Assembly: GCF_026015965.1 (NCBI RefSeq)
Contig: NZ_CP110383.1
Location: 1,862,051-1,926,050, forward strand
From: Selenomonas sputigena
GTDB lineage: Bacteria; Bacillota; Negativicutes; Selenomonadales; Selenomonadaceae
Direction: 5' to 3'
DNA: 64,000 nucleotides
Part shown: positions 48,381 through 57,681 of the stretch, in pieces
Layout of the letters: each line of letters begins with the position of its first letter
Numbering within the stretch: position 1 is the first letter of the stretch
The notes under the pieces: generated by a model
The model's database searches: none
The model's input: the letters and a program-made list of their open reading frames with translations, nothing else
What the model was told of the DNA's origin: nothing
Position numbers and translations under genes: made by a program

Positions 48381-48631
48381 GAGATCAGTCCTCCTAACTT
48401 ACATTGGCAGCCACTTGGATCTACACGCCTTTCACAAAACGGATCACCGCGCAGTGAAACTCCCCCGAGCGCTTCGACGCACAGAGACGCGGACGAAATG
48501 CAGACTGCTTTCTTGCTCTTCTTGCTTCATGATTTCATTGACGAAAAGCCGCCCCGTGCGCCCCACCTTTTCCACGAGGCAAGCGCCCAGGAGCGGCTTC
48601 CTTGCGGGCGCGCCGCTGGCGCACCCTTCTA

Positions 48632-49738
48632 TTAGACTACGGCATTCTTGCTGACGATCAGCGGGTAGTTTGGCGCCCCCTTGAGCCAGCGTCCCTTCGT
48701 GATCACGACGTTCTTGTCGCAGATCACATTTTCGACAAGCGCGTCATCCTCAAGGTCGCACTTCTCCATGATGATGGAATTCCGGATCTTGACGCCCTCG
48801 CCCACCGTCACGCCGCGGAACAGGATGCTGTTCTCGACCTCACCGTAGACGACGCAGCCGTTGGCAACGAGCGAGTTCTGGACGTGCGCGGATTCTTTGT
48901 ACTGCACGGGTACACCGTCCTTCGACTTCGTGAAGATGAAGCCGTTCTGCATAAAGAGCTCGTCCCAATTCGCAGGTTCGAGCGCCTCCATGTTTGCACG
49001 GTAGTACGAGGCGGTCGAGGCGACACACGCCGTATAGCCCTCGTGCATACAGCCGTACATCGTGTAGTGGTCAGCGCGGCGGATGATGCCGTCGAGCACG
49101 AGATCCGTGCCGCCGTGCTCGTATGTCGAGCGCACCATGTCGACGAAGATGCGCTTCTCCATGAGCAGCGCTCCGTTCGACACCTTCGAGCCTTGATAGA
49201 CAACAGGCTTCATGGCGATGTCCTCGATGAGGCCGTTCTCCGCCGTCTCGATGACGACACTTTCATCCGACACCTCTTCTTTGGCAATGTTGTAGACCAT
49301 TGTGATATCCGCATTCGTATTCTGATGGAAACGCAACACAGGCGCGAAATTCATATTGTAGATGTAGCTCGCGTTTGCGAGAAGCACATACTTCTGTGCG
49401 CTGTGCTCGACGAAGTCGATGTTCTGATAGAAGGTCTTGAGGTCGCCGGGACGCGTGTCCTTATCGCCCTTTGCGGGCGGCAGATAGAACATACCCTCGT
49501 GACGCCTCGCGAGATCCCAGTCCTTGCCCGAGCGCAGATGATCCATGACGGAACGAGACTGCTCAGGCAGCACGATGCCGACATGGCTGATACCGGAGTT
49601 GACCATGCTCGAAAGTGCGAAGTCAATGACGCGGTAGCGCCCTGCAAACGGCATGGAGCCGATGGGCCGTCTCTCGGTCAGCTCCTTGATGCGCCCGCTG
49701 TCTTCCTGCAGGTTGATGAGTCCCATGACCGTGTTCAC
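48632..49738 (-). CDS. glgD: GlgD, glucose-1-phosphate adenylyltransferase regulatory-type subunit
   Basis: A 368-residue homologue of GlgC of the GlgD group found in Firmicutes, where it partners GlgC. It starts GLINLQEDSGRIKELTERRP instead of the GGxGxRL pyrophosphorylase loop, so the catalytic nucleotide loop is degenerate. The FAGRYRVIDFALSSMVNSGI block and the C-terminal left-handed beta-helix repeats (NSILFRGVTVGEGVKIRNS) are retained. It probably modulates GlgC rather than catalysing. It lies 40 bases after glgC. The 250-base gap to glgP holds no gene I can identify. Confidence 0.93.
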   Translation of the reverse strand: MNTVMGLINLQEDSGRIKELTERRPIGSMPFAGRYRVIDFALSSMVNSGISHVGIVLPEQSRSVMDHLRSGKDWDLARRHEGMFYLPPAKGDKDTRPGDLKTFYQNIDFVEHSAQKYVLLANASYIYNMNFAPVLRFHQNTNADITMVYNIAKEEVSDESVVIETAENGLIEDIAMKPVVYQGSKVSNGALLMEKRIFVDMVRSTYEHGGTDLVLDGIIRRADHYTMYGCMHEGYTACVASTASYYRANMEALEPANWDELFMQNGFIFTKSKDGVPVQYKESAHVQNSLVANGCVVYGEVENSILFRGVTVGEGVKIRNSIIMEKCDLEDDALVENVICDKNVVITKGRWLKGAPNYPLIVSKNAVV

Positions 49739-49778
49739 AATGCTTCACTCCGTTCCTCGAAATCTTGCTGCAAGTGTC

Positions 49779-50933
49779 TCAGCCCGCCTGCTTGCTTCCG
49801 GCCTCTGCTGTTATGACCTCATTCTCGGGAATGACGGCGATCGCGCCTTCCTCGCCCTCGACCTTAGCGCCGGCTGCAATCGTCGCCCCCTGTGCGAGGA
49901 TTGCATGATCGACGACGGCACCGTCCTCGATCTTCGCGAACGGCATGATGACCGAATTCGTGACGCGTGCGCCCTTGCCGATGCGAACGCCCTGGAAGAT
50001 CACGGAGTTCTTCACCTCGCCGAAGACCATCGAGCCTTCGCTCACCATCGAGCGGCTCACATGCGCCTCGCGCCCAATGTAGTGCGGCGGCAGCGACGGA
50101 TTGGACGAATAGATGCGCCAATTGCCGTCGAGGGCAAAGGGCGGCTCGTCCTGCAAAAGATCCATGTTCGCCTGCCACAGGCTCTCGATCGTGCCGACAT
50201 CCTTCCAATAGCCGTCGAAGGCGTATGTGAAGAGACGCGCTTTGTCGGCGAGCATCTTCGGGATGATGTTCTTACCGAAGTCGTGGCTCGACATGGTGTC
50301 CTTCGCATCCTCTTCCAGGTACTGCTGCAGAAACTTGCGGTTGAAGATGTAAATGCCCATCGAGGCGAGATTCGACTTCGGTTCGGACGGCTTCTCCTCA
50401 AACTCGATGATGCGCCCATCCTTGTCGGCGTTCATGATGCCGAAGCGAGGTGCCTCTTCCCACGGCACCTCGATGACGCCGATCGTCGCTTCCGCCTTGT
50501 GCCCCTTGTGCGCCTCAAGCATCCACGAGTAATCCATCGTGTAGATATGGTCACCCGAAAGGATTAGCACATATTCGGGATCGACGATGTCGATGAAGTT
50601 GATGTTCTGATAGATGGCGTCCGCCGTTCCCTGATACCAGTCGGCGCCCTTCTCGCGCGCATAGGGCGGCAGAATGAAGACGCCGCCGTCCTTCTTGTCG
50701 AGATCCCACGCGCTTCCCGTACCGAGATAGTTGTGAAGCTCCAGCGGACGGTACTGCGTGAGGACGCCGACCTTGTCGATGCCGGAATTGGCGCAGTTGC
50801 TCAAGGGAAAATCAATGATGCGGTACTTGCCGCCAAACGGTACGGCGGGCTTTGCGATCTTCTTCGTCAAGGCGCCCAGGCGACTTCCCTGCCCACCCGC
50901 CAAGATCATGGCCAGATACTCTGTTTTTCTCAT
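49779..50933 (-). CDS. glgC: Glucose-1-phosphate adenylyltransferase
   Basis: A 384-residue enzyme making ADP-glucose from ATP and glucose-1-phosphate, the committing step of glycogen synthesis. The catalytic loop [20 protein letters not shown] is at residues 9-28, followed by [20 protein letters not shown]. The Asp of [27 protein letters not shown] and the [10 protein letters not shown] block follow. The C-terminal beta-helix is complete. First gene of the glycogen cluster. Its 5' leader contains a GGGCGC/GCGCCC hairpin (50949-50968) close to the ribosome site, which could affect translation. Confidence 0.96.
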   Translation of the reverse strand: MRKTEYLAMILAGGQGSRLGALTKKIAKPAVPFGGKYRIIDFPLSNCANSGIDKVGVLTQYRPLELHNYLGTGSAWDLDKKDGGVFILPPYAREKGADWYQGTADAIYQNINFIDIVDPEYVLILSGDHIYTMDYSWMLEAHKGHKAEATIGVIEVPWEEAPRFGIMNADKDGRIIEFEEKPSEPKSNLASMGIYIFNRKFLQQYLEEDAKDTMSSHDFGKNIIPKMLADKARLFTYAFDGYWKDVGTIESLWQANMDLLQDEPPFALDGNWRIYSSNPSLPPHYIGREAHVSRSMVSEGSMVFGEVKNSVIFQGVRIGKGARVTNSVIMPFAKIEDGAVVDHAILAQGATIAAGAKVEGEEGAIAVIPENEVITAEAGSKQAG

Positions 50934-51156
50934 AAAAATCCCTCCTCGGGGCGCAACTTGCCGCGCCCATATTTCACCTTGCTAACCATCGCGCTTTTCC
51001 GCCCATGCGGAGGAAACGAATGTCTTGCTCTTTCGTATTTTCTTACGTTTTTATATCTATTCCACAAAACACGAAGATTTCCTGCTGTAATAGCCGCGGA
51101 AAATGTTTTTTTCTCGTTTTTTCAAACGCTTGTCCACGGAACGCAGCACATAAAAA

Positions 51157-51175
51157 GGGCGGCCGCACGCCGCCC
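51157..51175 (-). terminator. Terminator of the small membrane protein gene
   Basis: GGGCGGC (51157-51163) and GCCGCCC (51169-51175) form a GC-rich stem, followed on the minus strand by a T-run. It lies just beyond the stop codon at 51177. The rest of the gap up to glgC (about 50934-51156) is AT-rich and probably carries the glgC promoter, but I cannot place it firmly. Confidence 0.8.
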
Positions 51176-51176
51176 G

Positions 51177-51473
51177 TCAAAGAAAAAGCATGGCGATCGC
51201 CCCGATGAAGAGCGCTATGCCGATGCCCCGCAAGAAGCCTGATGTCACCTTGCCGAAACTCCCGAGGTACTTTTCCGCGAGCGGCTGCAAAAAGAAGAGC
51301 AGAATGGAGACCGCAGCGATGAGAAGCGGCACATCATGCGTGTAGAGTGAGTAGCCAAGTCCGAGGATGACGAGCGTGAGGTTGCGCTTCGTGTTTCGTC
51401 CGCGCGTCTTTTCCTGCGCCTTCACCTCTGGTGGCGGCTTCGGGATTCGCCGATAATGATACGATTCGCTCAT
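51177..51473 (-). CDS. Small membrane protein, unknown function
   Basis: A 98-residue protein with a charged Pro/Arg-rich N-terminus (YRRIPKPPPEVKAQEKTRGR) and about three hydrophobic segments in residues 32-98, ending MLFL. I recognise no family. The ATG has AGGAGG upstream and the gene follows the amidase gene by 9 bases, suggesting co-transcription and perhaps a cell-envelope role. Confidence 0.7.
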   Translation of the reverse strand: MSESYHYRRIPKPPPEVKAQEKTRGRNTKRNLTLVILGLGYSLYTHDVPLLIAAVSILLFFLQPLAEKYLGSFGKVTSGFLRGIGIALFIGAIAMLFL

Positions 51474-51482
51474 GTCGTCCTC

Positions 51483-52058
51483 CTACAGGCGCGAAGCGCT
51501 CGCACAAAGCCCCGAGAGCTTCGCATAGAGGTTTTTGCCCGGGCAGAGCGTCGAGTTGAAATCACGATGGCCAAAGACCGTACCCGCGCCAGGATTTAGC
51601 TTGTAGCGATGCGAAAGTTCCGCGATGAGTCGCATGGCGGAATCAAGCTGCACGGTCGTCGGTTCTGCCTGCTCGAAATTGCCGACAAGGTTGATGCCGA
51701 TCGACGTCGCGTTGTGGTGCCAGCAATGCGCGCCAACGGCGTCGAGCGGACGCCCGCGCTCGATGATGCCGTTCTTGTGCACGACGAAGTGATAGCCGAT
51801 GCCCGACCAACCGTTCTGCAGATGCCACTGGTGAATCGTCGCTGCCGACACCTCGCGATCCGTGTCGCCGATATGGTGCAGGATGATGCTGTCCGTGAAG
51901 CTTCGCTTGTCGAGCTCCAAGAACGTCAGATTCGTCTCCACGACATGCACGCCGTTCGAGATGGCTGCCTTCGCCTCCTCGGGCACGAGGAGACTCGGCG
52001 CGACATAGGCGCCTGCGGCAAGAAGGACGGCATTTTTGAGGAAATTTCTGCGATTCAT
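51483..52058 (-). CDS. N-acetylmuramoyl-L-alanine amidase (amidase_2), Tat-type signal
   Basis: A 191-residue exported amidase. It starts NRRNFLKNAVLLAAGAYVA, a twin-arginine-like signal. The amidase_2 zinc ligands are plausible: His in IILHHIGDT, His in VGAHCWHHN and the HRDFNSTLCPGK block. The substrate would be the bond between muramic acid and L-Ala in peptidoglycan. An in-frame GTG at 52091 would add 11 residues, but the Tat motif fits better with 52058. The ribosome site is weak for both. Confidence 0.85.
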   Translation of the reverse strand: MNRRNFLKNAVLLAAGAYVAPSLLVPEEAKAAISNGVHVVETNLTFLELDKRSFTDSIILHHIGDTDREVSAATIHQWHLQNGWSGIGYHFVVHKNGIIERGRPLDAVGAHCWHHNATSIGINLVGNFEQAEPTTVQLDSAMRLIAELSHRYKLNPGAGTVFGHRDFNSTLCPGKNLYAKLSGLCASASRL

Positions 52059-52109
52059 ATAGGAGATACCCGCTTTCTGTTTCTGGTTCACTCTTGGTTC
52101 ATTTTTCGT

Positions 52110-53825
52110 TCATGCTGATTCCGTGAGCACGCGCGTTGAAAAGCCGCCCGCCCCATCGAGATGAAGTTCCCTTTCGTGCTGCTCTCGAAGCGTCGAGCGA
52201 TGCCCGACGCTCACGATGCCCATCTCGGGCAGCTCGTGCGCGAGCATTTCATACATTTCCTGCTCGCGCGCCTCGTCGAGCGCACTCGTCGCCTCGTCGA
52301 GGAACGCCCACGCCGGGCGCACGAGCAGGATGCGTGCAAAGGCGATGCGCTGCTGCTCGCCAAGCGAAAGGATGTGGCTCCAATCGGCAGTCTCGTCGAG
52401 CCGCGGAAGAAAGGCTTCCATGCCGACGAGCCGCAGGGCACGCTCCATCTCCTCGCGCGGCCCTTGCGCCGTCAGAGGATAAGCAACGGCGCGCGCCAGC
52501 GTGCCGAGCGGCAGATAAGGGCGCTGTGAAAGGAAGAGCCGCTTTTCATTCGCTGGGAACGCCGCGCGGCCATGCGCGAACGGCCAAAGCCCCGCAAGGG
52601 CGCGAAGAAACGTCGACTTGCCCGCACCCGACGCGCCCGTGACGAGAAGCGCTTCTCCTTGCGCTAGCGAAAACGAGCAGCCTTGCAAAAGCTCCGTGCC
52701 GTCGGGCAGGGAGACGCAAAGTTCTTCCACTTCGAGACCGCCGGAAGACTTCGAAAGCATGACCGCGCTCTCCTTGGCATCGACCTCTTCCATGTGCGCC
52801 GTGAAGCCGCTCAGTCGACGCACAACGGCCGCATACTCGGCAATCGATCCGTATGCCTCAACGAAGTAGGAAAGCGCGTCCTGCACCTTACCAAAGGCCG
52901 AGATCGTCTGCATGAGTCCGCCCAGGGCCATCTCGCCGCCAAAGTAGCGTGGCGCCGCCATGACGAGAGGCACGATGATCGCGAGCTGCGCGTAGCCGTT
53001 GATGTAGAAGTTCAGGATCTTCGTCTGACGCATGAGTTCACGGAAGTTGCCGATGACACGCGCGAAGCGCTCGGAAAAGCCGCGCACCTCCTGCGCCTCA
53101 CCGCCGTAGAAGGCGACGCTCTCGCTGTTTTCGCGCACGCGCATCATGCTGAAGCGGAAGTCCGCTTCGAAGCGCTGCTTCTCGAAGTTCAGCCCAATGA
53201 GCTTCCTGCCGACGCGGTGCGCGCCGACCGTGCCCAAGACGGAGTAGATGAGCGAGAACCACAGCATGTAGCCGTAGATGTGAAACTCCCAGCTGCCGAC
53301 AGGAACGGTCAAAACGCCTGACAGATTCCACAAGACGACGGCAAACGCCGCGAGCGTCGTCAGCTGCTTCAAGAAGCCCACGGAGAGTGTGAGCGTCAGC
53401 TCGACGAACTGCCCGATGTCCTCCGATATTCGCTGGTCTGGATTGTCCGTGCCCTCGACGAGCGTTTCGAGCTTGTAATAGGCGCGGTTCTCCATCCAGC
53501 GTGCGAGGTAGCGATCCGTGAGCCATGTGCGCCACTTGATCTGCAGCATCTGCCGCAGATAGATGGCGTAGACGGCGACGGCGATATGCACGAAGGCGAG
53601 AAACGCGAACTTGCCGACGAGCGGCCAGAAAAGCTCGTACTCGTAAGCCTGCAGGGCATTATAGAACTCGTTGTACCAATCGTTGATCAGAACGAGCATG
53701 CCGACCGCGACAAAATTCAGCGCGATGACGACGGCGAGAAGCCCTCGCGCCTTCCACTTCTCCTCGGAAAACCAATAGCCGCGAACGATCGCGCGGCAGA
53801 TGCGCCAGACGCTCTTCTTCTCCAC
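52110..53825 (-). CDS. ABC transporter with fused permease and ATPase (SbmA-BacA/YddA-like, ABCD type)
   Basis: A 571-residue protein. The N-terminal 300 residues are a six-helix ABC_membrane_2 domain with NDWYNEFYNALQAYEYELFW and IKWRTWLTDRYLARWMENRA, both typical of the SbmA/BacA/YddA group. The EAA-like segment NSESVAFYGGEAQEV follows. The C-terminal ATPase has Walker A GASGAGKST, signature LSLGEQQRIAFARILLVRP, Walker B AFLDEATSALD and His in SVGHRS. Relatives import vitamin B12 or peptides; substrate unknown here. The signature's LSLGE in place of LSGG is usual for this group. Confidence 0.9.
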   Translation of the reverse strand: MEKKSVWRICRAIVRGYWFSEEKWKARGLLAVVIALNFVAVGMLVLINDWYNEFYNALQAYEYELFWPLVGKFAFLAFVHIAVAVYAIYLRQMLQIKWRTWLTDRYLARWMENRAYYKLETLVEGTDNPDQRISEDIGQFVELTLTLSVGFLKQLTTLAAFAVVLWNLSGVLTVPVGSWEFHIYGYMLWFSLIYSVLGTVGAHRVGRKLIGLNFEKQRFEADFRFSMMRVRENSESVAFYGGEAQEVRGFSERFARVIGNFRELMRQTKILNFYINGYAQLAIIVPLVMAAPRYFGGEMALGGLMQTISAFGKVQDALSYFVEAYGSIAEYAAVVRRLSGFTAHMEEVDAKESAVMLSKSSGGLEVEELCVSLPDGTELLQGCSFSLAQGEALLVTGASGAGKSTFLRALAGLWPFAHGRAAFPANEKRLFLSQRPYLPLGTLARAVAYPLTAQGPREEMERALRLVGMEAFLPRLDETADWSHILSLGEQQRIAFARILLVRPAWAFLDEATSALDEAREQEMYEMLAHELPEMGIVSVGHRSTLREQHERELHLDGAGGFSTRVLTESA

Positions 53826-53835
53826 AAACTCTCCC

Positions 53836-55182
53836 CTATCTCTTCTTTGCTACGACCTTCCATTGAAAAGCATGCAGCTCTTTCGCATCAACATCCGGCG
53901 GCAAAAGGGCGGCGAGCTGCGCGACAAATGTCTGATCCTGCTCCGTTTCTGCAATCTTTGAATCAAAAACCTCCTGCGGTTCAAGCCCCGCCTCCTGCAA
54001 AAGCGCAACGACCTCCGTGCGCGTGAAAAAGCGAAGATGCGTGCGGTCAAGGATTCCCGCTTCCTCGTACTGCCAGCGGCCTTTCAGCATCATGCGGAAG
54101 ACAGAGAAATGCATGACATTTGGGACACTGATGATGACACGTCCGCCGGGCTTCAAAACTGCGGCAAGATTTTTCATCGTCTGCCAAGGTTCTCGCAGAT
54201 GCTCAATAACATCGCCCAAGATGATGTAGTCAAACTTCTCATGCCACGCAGGTCGATCCAGCTTCTCCACATTGAGCGCCTCAACGACGGCAAAGTGGCG
54301 TGCCATCTCCGCCGCTTTTTTATCAAATTCAATGCCATAGACTTCCGCCTTAGGATTCGCATTGCGAATAGCAAGGAGCGTTGCCCCGCAGGCACAACCA
54401 ACTTCAAGCACATTGAGTCCATCTTTTTGGAGGTCCATATGCTCCAAGAGTTCCGTGCGCGGTATGAAAGAATACGGATAACTCAAGCCATACTTTTGTG
54501 TAAATCTCGCATCATCTTGTGCATCATAGAACAACTCAAAAGGATTTTCATGGGCAAACGCCCCGCACGCTACAATGCAAGGCCGATCTGCCTGCCAAAA
54601 ACGCAGGCAGAAATCAAGCATGAGGAACGGAGTCGTGCGAAACTCCTCCGAGAAGCCTCCCATGTCCAGCAGAGCTTGGCGCTGCGTCAAGAAGCAGAAA
54701 TCCAGGGAAACCGAAACAGGCAAAACGTCCAAATTCACGGATAAATCTTCGGAAAAGCGGAGCAATCCCTCTGCATCTTGATAAGGAGCACACCGGTCTG
54801 CGGGCAGCGCCTGCACCCGATCCAATCCCAAAGGATCCTTCAACATCGGCACAACGAGAGAGATGCCATCAATGACGCCCGCTGCCCGCTGCATAGCGCG
54901 GAGTGCCAGCCGCACAAGGACGTAGGGCGCTGCTGAAAACAAAATTTCCCGTCCGCTCGCATATTGAAGCGCCGCGTTGCATGAAGCCGCTATACCTGCT
55001 CCCCTGCCGTCGAAGAGCACAGCAGATGGATCTTGATCCAAAAAAGTCACGGCCTCCGCATTCTCGCCGCAGTAGACAAGGATGCGCTCGTATTCCTCTC
55101 CCGAATAATTTTCCTGCAGGTATGCCCGCACCATGCGCGCTTCCTGCACATCCCCCGTCAAAAGCATAACGATCGTCAGCAT
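53836..55182 (-). CDS. Glycosyltransferase-like domain fused to SAM-dependent methyltransferase
   Basis: A 448-residue cytosolic protein. Residues 1-210 resemble a GT-A fold (LTIVMLLTGDVQEARMVRAY, ILFSAAPYVLVRLALRAM), but the DxD region is not evident. Residues about 235-430 form a class I methyltransferase with SAM motif I VLEVGCACGATLLAIRN, motif II EVYGIEFD, and FDYIILGDVIEHLREPWQ, then LKPGGRVIISVPNVMH. This arrangement is seen in surface-polysaccharide modifying enzymes. The ATG at 55182 has AAAGGTGG; an in-frame GTG upstream is less likely. It is 10 bases before the SbmA-like gene. Confidence 0.8.
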   Translation of the reverse strand: MLTIVMLLTGDVQEARMVRAYLQENYSGEEYERILVYCGENAEAVTFLDQDPSAVLFDGRGAGIAASCNAALQYASGREILFSAAPYVLVRLALRAMQRAAGVIDGISLVVPMLKDPLGLDRVQALPADRCAPYQDAEGLLRFSEDLSVNLDVLPVSVSLDFCFLTQRQALLDMGGFSEEFRTTPFLMLDFCLRFWQADRPCIVACGAFAHENPFELFYDAQDDARFTQKYGLSYPYSFIPRTELLEHMDLQKDGLNVLEVGCACGATLLAIRNANPKAEVYGIEFDKKAAEMARHFAVVEALNVEKLDRPAWHEKFDYIILGDVIEHLREPWQTMKNLAAVLKPGGRVIISVPNVMHFSVFRMMLKGRWQYEEAGILDRTHLRFFTRTEVVALLQEAGLEPQEVFDSKIAETEQDQTFVAQLAALLPPDVDAKELHAFQWKVVAKKR

Positions 55183-55249
55183 GCGCTTCCACCTTTCCGC
55201 GCGAATCTTTCTCACGTCCACACTGTTTCAGTATAACGGCTTTCATCGC

Positions 55250-55278
55250 TTCACGCAAGGACTTCCTTGTGCTACAAT
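55250..55278 (+). promoter_or_regulatory. Promoter of the 55328 gene
   Basis: TTCACG (55250-55255) and TACAAT (55273-55278) are spaced 17 bases, about 50 bases before the ATG. It diverges from the methyltransferase operon. Confidence 0.6.
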
Positions 55279-55327
55279 GGAGGAAAGTTTTGTCTGCTGC
55301 TCCTCCCGCCGCGAAAGGAAAAAACCT

Positions 55328-55984
55328 ATGCCATCTTACAAATACATCCTGCTCGCTCTCATCTTCCTGTCCCTCGTACTGCTCTACCGCTGGCTTCCCA
55401 ACCGCAAGATCTGGGCACTCTTTTCCCTCACGCTCCTCTTCGCAGGAGCGGCGGCGTTCTGGAGCTTCCCGCCGCCGCCCGCGCCCAAGATGACGGCGGA
55501 AGAGCGCAGCGAGATTCATCAGCAGCAAGAAATCTTCACCGCCTGGTACGACGAGCACAAGAAGAACATCACGCAGCTCGACTACAACTGGCAGCAGTAC
55601 CACAACATCCTTGAGAGTTTCAAGGAGGGCGCGATCGACATCCAAACGGCCTATGTACGTCTCACGCAGCTCGCCGAGGATGCCAAACATACGCGTGACG
55701 CCGTCGACGCACACATCCCGCCGCTCGCACTCAGCGGCATCAACTACGATCTCTGCGCCGCCGTGCGGCAGAAGACGCTCGCCTACGCCGAAGCGCAGCA
55801 ACAGGCAATCAGCCGCACGAAGAACGCCGCAGACCCCGCGCAGCTCCTCACGCGCGATCCCGCCGAGCAGAGCCGTATCCTGGAGGACACGATGATCCGC
55901 GAATCGCCGCCCGGCCTCTTCCTCGCCGAAGAAATCAGCGCACTGCGCGAAAATCTCACGATTCCTTCGGAAAAGGACGAATAA
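55328..55984 (+). CDS. Membrane-anchored coiled-coil-like protein, unknown function
   Basis: A 218-residue protein with two N-terminal hydrophobic segments (residues 5-20 and 29-48), a Pro-rich linker (FPPPPAPK) and a helical, Gln/Glu-rich domain, for example HQQQEIFTAWYDEHKKNITQ. The domain is probably extracytoplasmic. I recognise no family. The ATG follows AAAGGA. It is divergent from the methyltransferase gene and convergent with the permease gene, so it is transcribed alone. Confidence 0.72.
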   Translation: MPSYKYILLALIFLSLVLLYRWLPNRKIWALFSLTLLFAGAAAFWSFPPPPAPKMTAEERSEIHQQQEIFTAWYDEHKKNITQLDYNWQQYHNILESFKEGAIDIQTAYVRLTQLAEDAKHTRDAVDAHIPPLALSGINYDLCAAVRQKTLAYAEAQQQAISRTKNAADPAQLLTRDPAEQSRILEDTMIRESPPGLFLAEEISALRENLTIPSEKDE

Positions 55985-56033
55985 AAAATGTGGGCTTCGC
56001 ATACGTCCTTGACGTATGCGAAGCCCACATTTT
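55985..56033. terminator. Perfect 23-bp bidirectional terminator
   Basis: AAAATGTGGGCTTCGC (from 55985) through 56007 pairs perfectly with 56011-56033 around a CTT loop. It lies between the convergent 55328 and 56041 genes and is flanked by A and T runs. Confidence 0.95.
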
Positions 56034-56040
56034 ATTTCAT

Positions 56041-57420
56041 TCAGCCATTTCTCGCCGCTGCGACGCGTGCGCGGTATAGGCTGCGCAGCCTGTGCCAGAG
56101 CATCGGCACGACGAGCATCGGCACGCCCATGTAGAATGCCTGCCGCAGGTCGGGTGTGAAAGCGAGTACGACGAGGCAGAAGACCTGCGCCCAGATGCCA
56201 AAGAGCGTCACGTAAGGAAAGAACGGCGTCTTGTAGCGCAGGGTATGCTCCAATCCCTCGGCGATGAGGCGGCGGCGGAAGCGGTACTGGCTCCAGCAGA
56301 TCGAGATCCACGCGATCGCCCCCGTGCAGCCCGACACCGCGAGAAGATACGTATAGACCGCCGAATCGGGATCAAACGTGTAGAGCAAGATGACGAGCCA
56401 GCACGCCGAAACCGACATGAGGATGGAATTGCGCGGCACGCCCTTGCTGTTGATCTGGGCGAGAAAGGCCGGCGCCATGTCCATGCGTGCGAGCGAATAG
56501 AGCGCCCGCGCACTCGAATAGAGACCCGAGTTCGAGCACGACACGGCGGCCGTCAGAACGACGAAGGCGAGCGCGGCCGCCAAGGAGTCGAGGCCGTGCG
56601 CGGCGAGCGCCGCCGCAAAGACGCTTTCGGAGATGCTCGCCTCTTCCCACGGCAGAATGGAGATCAGCAGGGAGATCGGGACGATGTAGAGCGCGATGAT
56701 GCGCCACGTAACGTTGCGCACGGCGATGGGGATGCTCTTCTCTGGCTCTTTGCACTCGCTCGCCGCAAGGCCGATGATCTCCGTACCTTGGAAATTCACG
56801 AGGATGATGACCATCGTCAGGACGATCGCCCACCAGCCGTTCGGTGTGAAGCCGCCGCTCGAAAGGAGGATGCGCGTGCCAATGAATCCCTCTCCGCCGA
56901 AAAGGCCGAGACAGATGAGCGCCGCCACGACACTGAAGGCAACCAAGGCCAGGATCTTCACAAGGGACAGCCAGAACTCGCTCTCGCCGAACTTGTCGAC
57001 GCGAAAGAGGTTCAGCACGGTCACGACGAGGCCGAAGAACACAGCCCACCACAGTTGGCTGACTTCGGGCACGAAATTGTTCATGATGATGCCCGCGGCG
57101 ATCATCTCGGACGGCACATACGCCATCCAGTTGAGCCAGTATGCCCAGCCCACGCCGCACGCCCACGTCGAAGAGATGTTCTCTCGCGCATAGGCAACGA
57201 AAGAACCCGAAACAGGCTTGGCAACCGCCAGCTCCGCCAAGGAGAGCATGACGCAGAGCACGATGACCCCACCCAAAAGATACGCCAGGATCGCCGCCGG
57301 CCCTGCCTTTTCCAGCACATACCCCGTGCCGAGAAAATAGCCGCTGCCAATGACCCCGCCGAGCGAAATCATCTGCACATGCCTGTTCTTCAACCCTCTG
57401 TTCATCTGCGTCCCATTCAT
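56041..57420 (-). CDS. Amino acid permease (APC superfamily, AAT family)
   Basis: A 459-residue permease with 12 hydrophobic segments. It opens with NRGLKNRHVQMISLGGVIGS followed by GYFLGTG, the AAT-family signature, and continues with CGVGWAYWLNWMAYVPSEM and NFQGTEIIGLAASECKEPEK. It moves amino acids with protons; substrate cannot be told. Two starts are possible, 57420 (MNGTQ) and 57405 (MNRGL); neither has a strong ribosome site. The 57421-57681 gap upstream has no gene I can see. Confidence 0.92.
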   Translation of the reverse strand: MNGTQMNRGLKNRHVQMISLGGVIGSGYFLGTGYVLEKAGPAAILAYLLGGVIVLCVMLSLAELAVAKPVSGSFVAYARENISSTWACGVGWAYWLNWMAYVPSEMIAAGIIMNNFVPEVSQLWWAVFFGLVVTVLNLFRVDKFGESEFWLSLVKILALVAFSVVAALICLGLFGGEGFIGTRILLSSGGFTPNGWWAIVLTMVIILVNFQGTEIIGLAASECKEPEKSIPIAVRNVTWRIIALYIVPISLLISILPWEEASISESVFAAALAAHGLDSLAAALAFVVLTAAVSCSNSGLYSSARALYSLARMDMAPAFLAQINSKGVPRNSILMSVSACWLVILLYTFDPDSAVYTYLLAVSGCTGAIAWISICWSQYRFRRRLIAEGLEHTLRYKTPFFPYVTLFGIWAQVFCLVVLAFTPDLRQAFYMGVPMLVVPMLWHRLRSLYRARVAAARNG

Positions 57421-57600
57421 GGCCTTGATAACACAACCTTCCGTATGATGAAGTTAAAACCCCCTAGAGAAACCCTCTGCACGAATACAGCTTAAGGACA
57501 ATACTACACCAAACGCAGGGAAATGCCAAGCGAATATTTCTGAGAATCGCAAGAATTTTTACCACTCCGAGCCCTCTCGTCTTTCACTGGGAGATGTGTT

Positions 57601-57619
57601 ACTATATATAGTATATAGT
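57601..57619 (+). promoter_or_regulatory. 19-bp dyad upstream of yigZ
   Basis: ACTATATATAGTATATAGT has perfect 8-bp arms around a 3-base centre. It lies about 60 bases before the yigZ start, in AT-rich sequence that could also provide a -10 box. It may be a repressor site. Confidence 0.5.
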
Positions 57620-57681
57620 AGACGCATACGCATCCACAACGAACGTTGCGGAATTAAATCATAAGGAAGATCAGAAAGCAC

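Noticed and set aside
57421-57600. Possible T-box or amino-acid riboswitch upstream of the amino acid permease
   Set aside because: The short G-rich runs do not form the T-box core or a specifier stem that I could trace.
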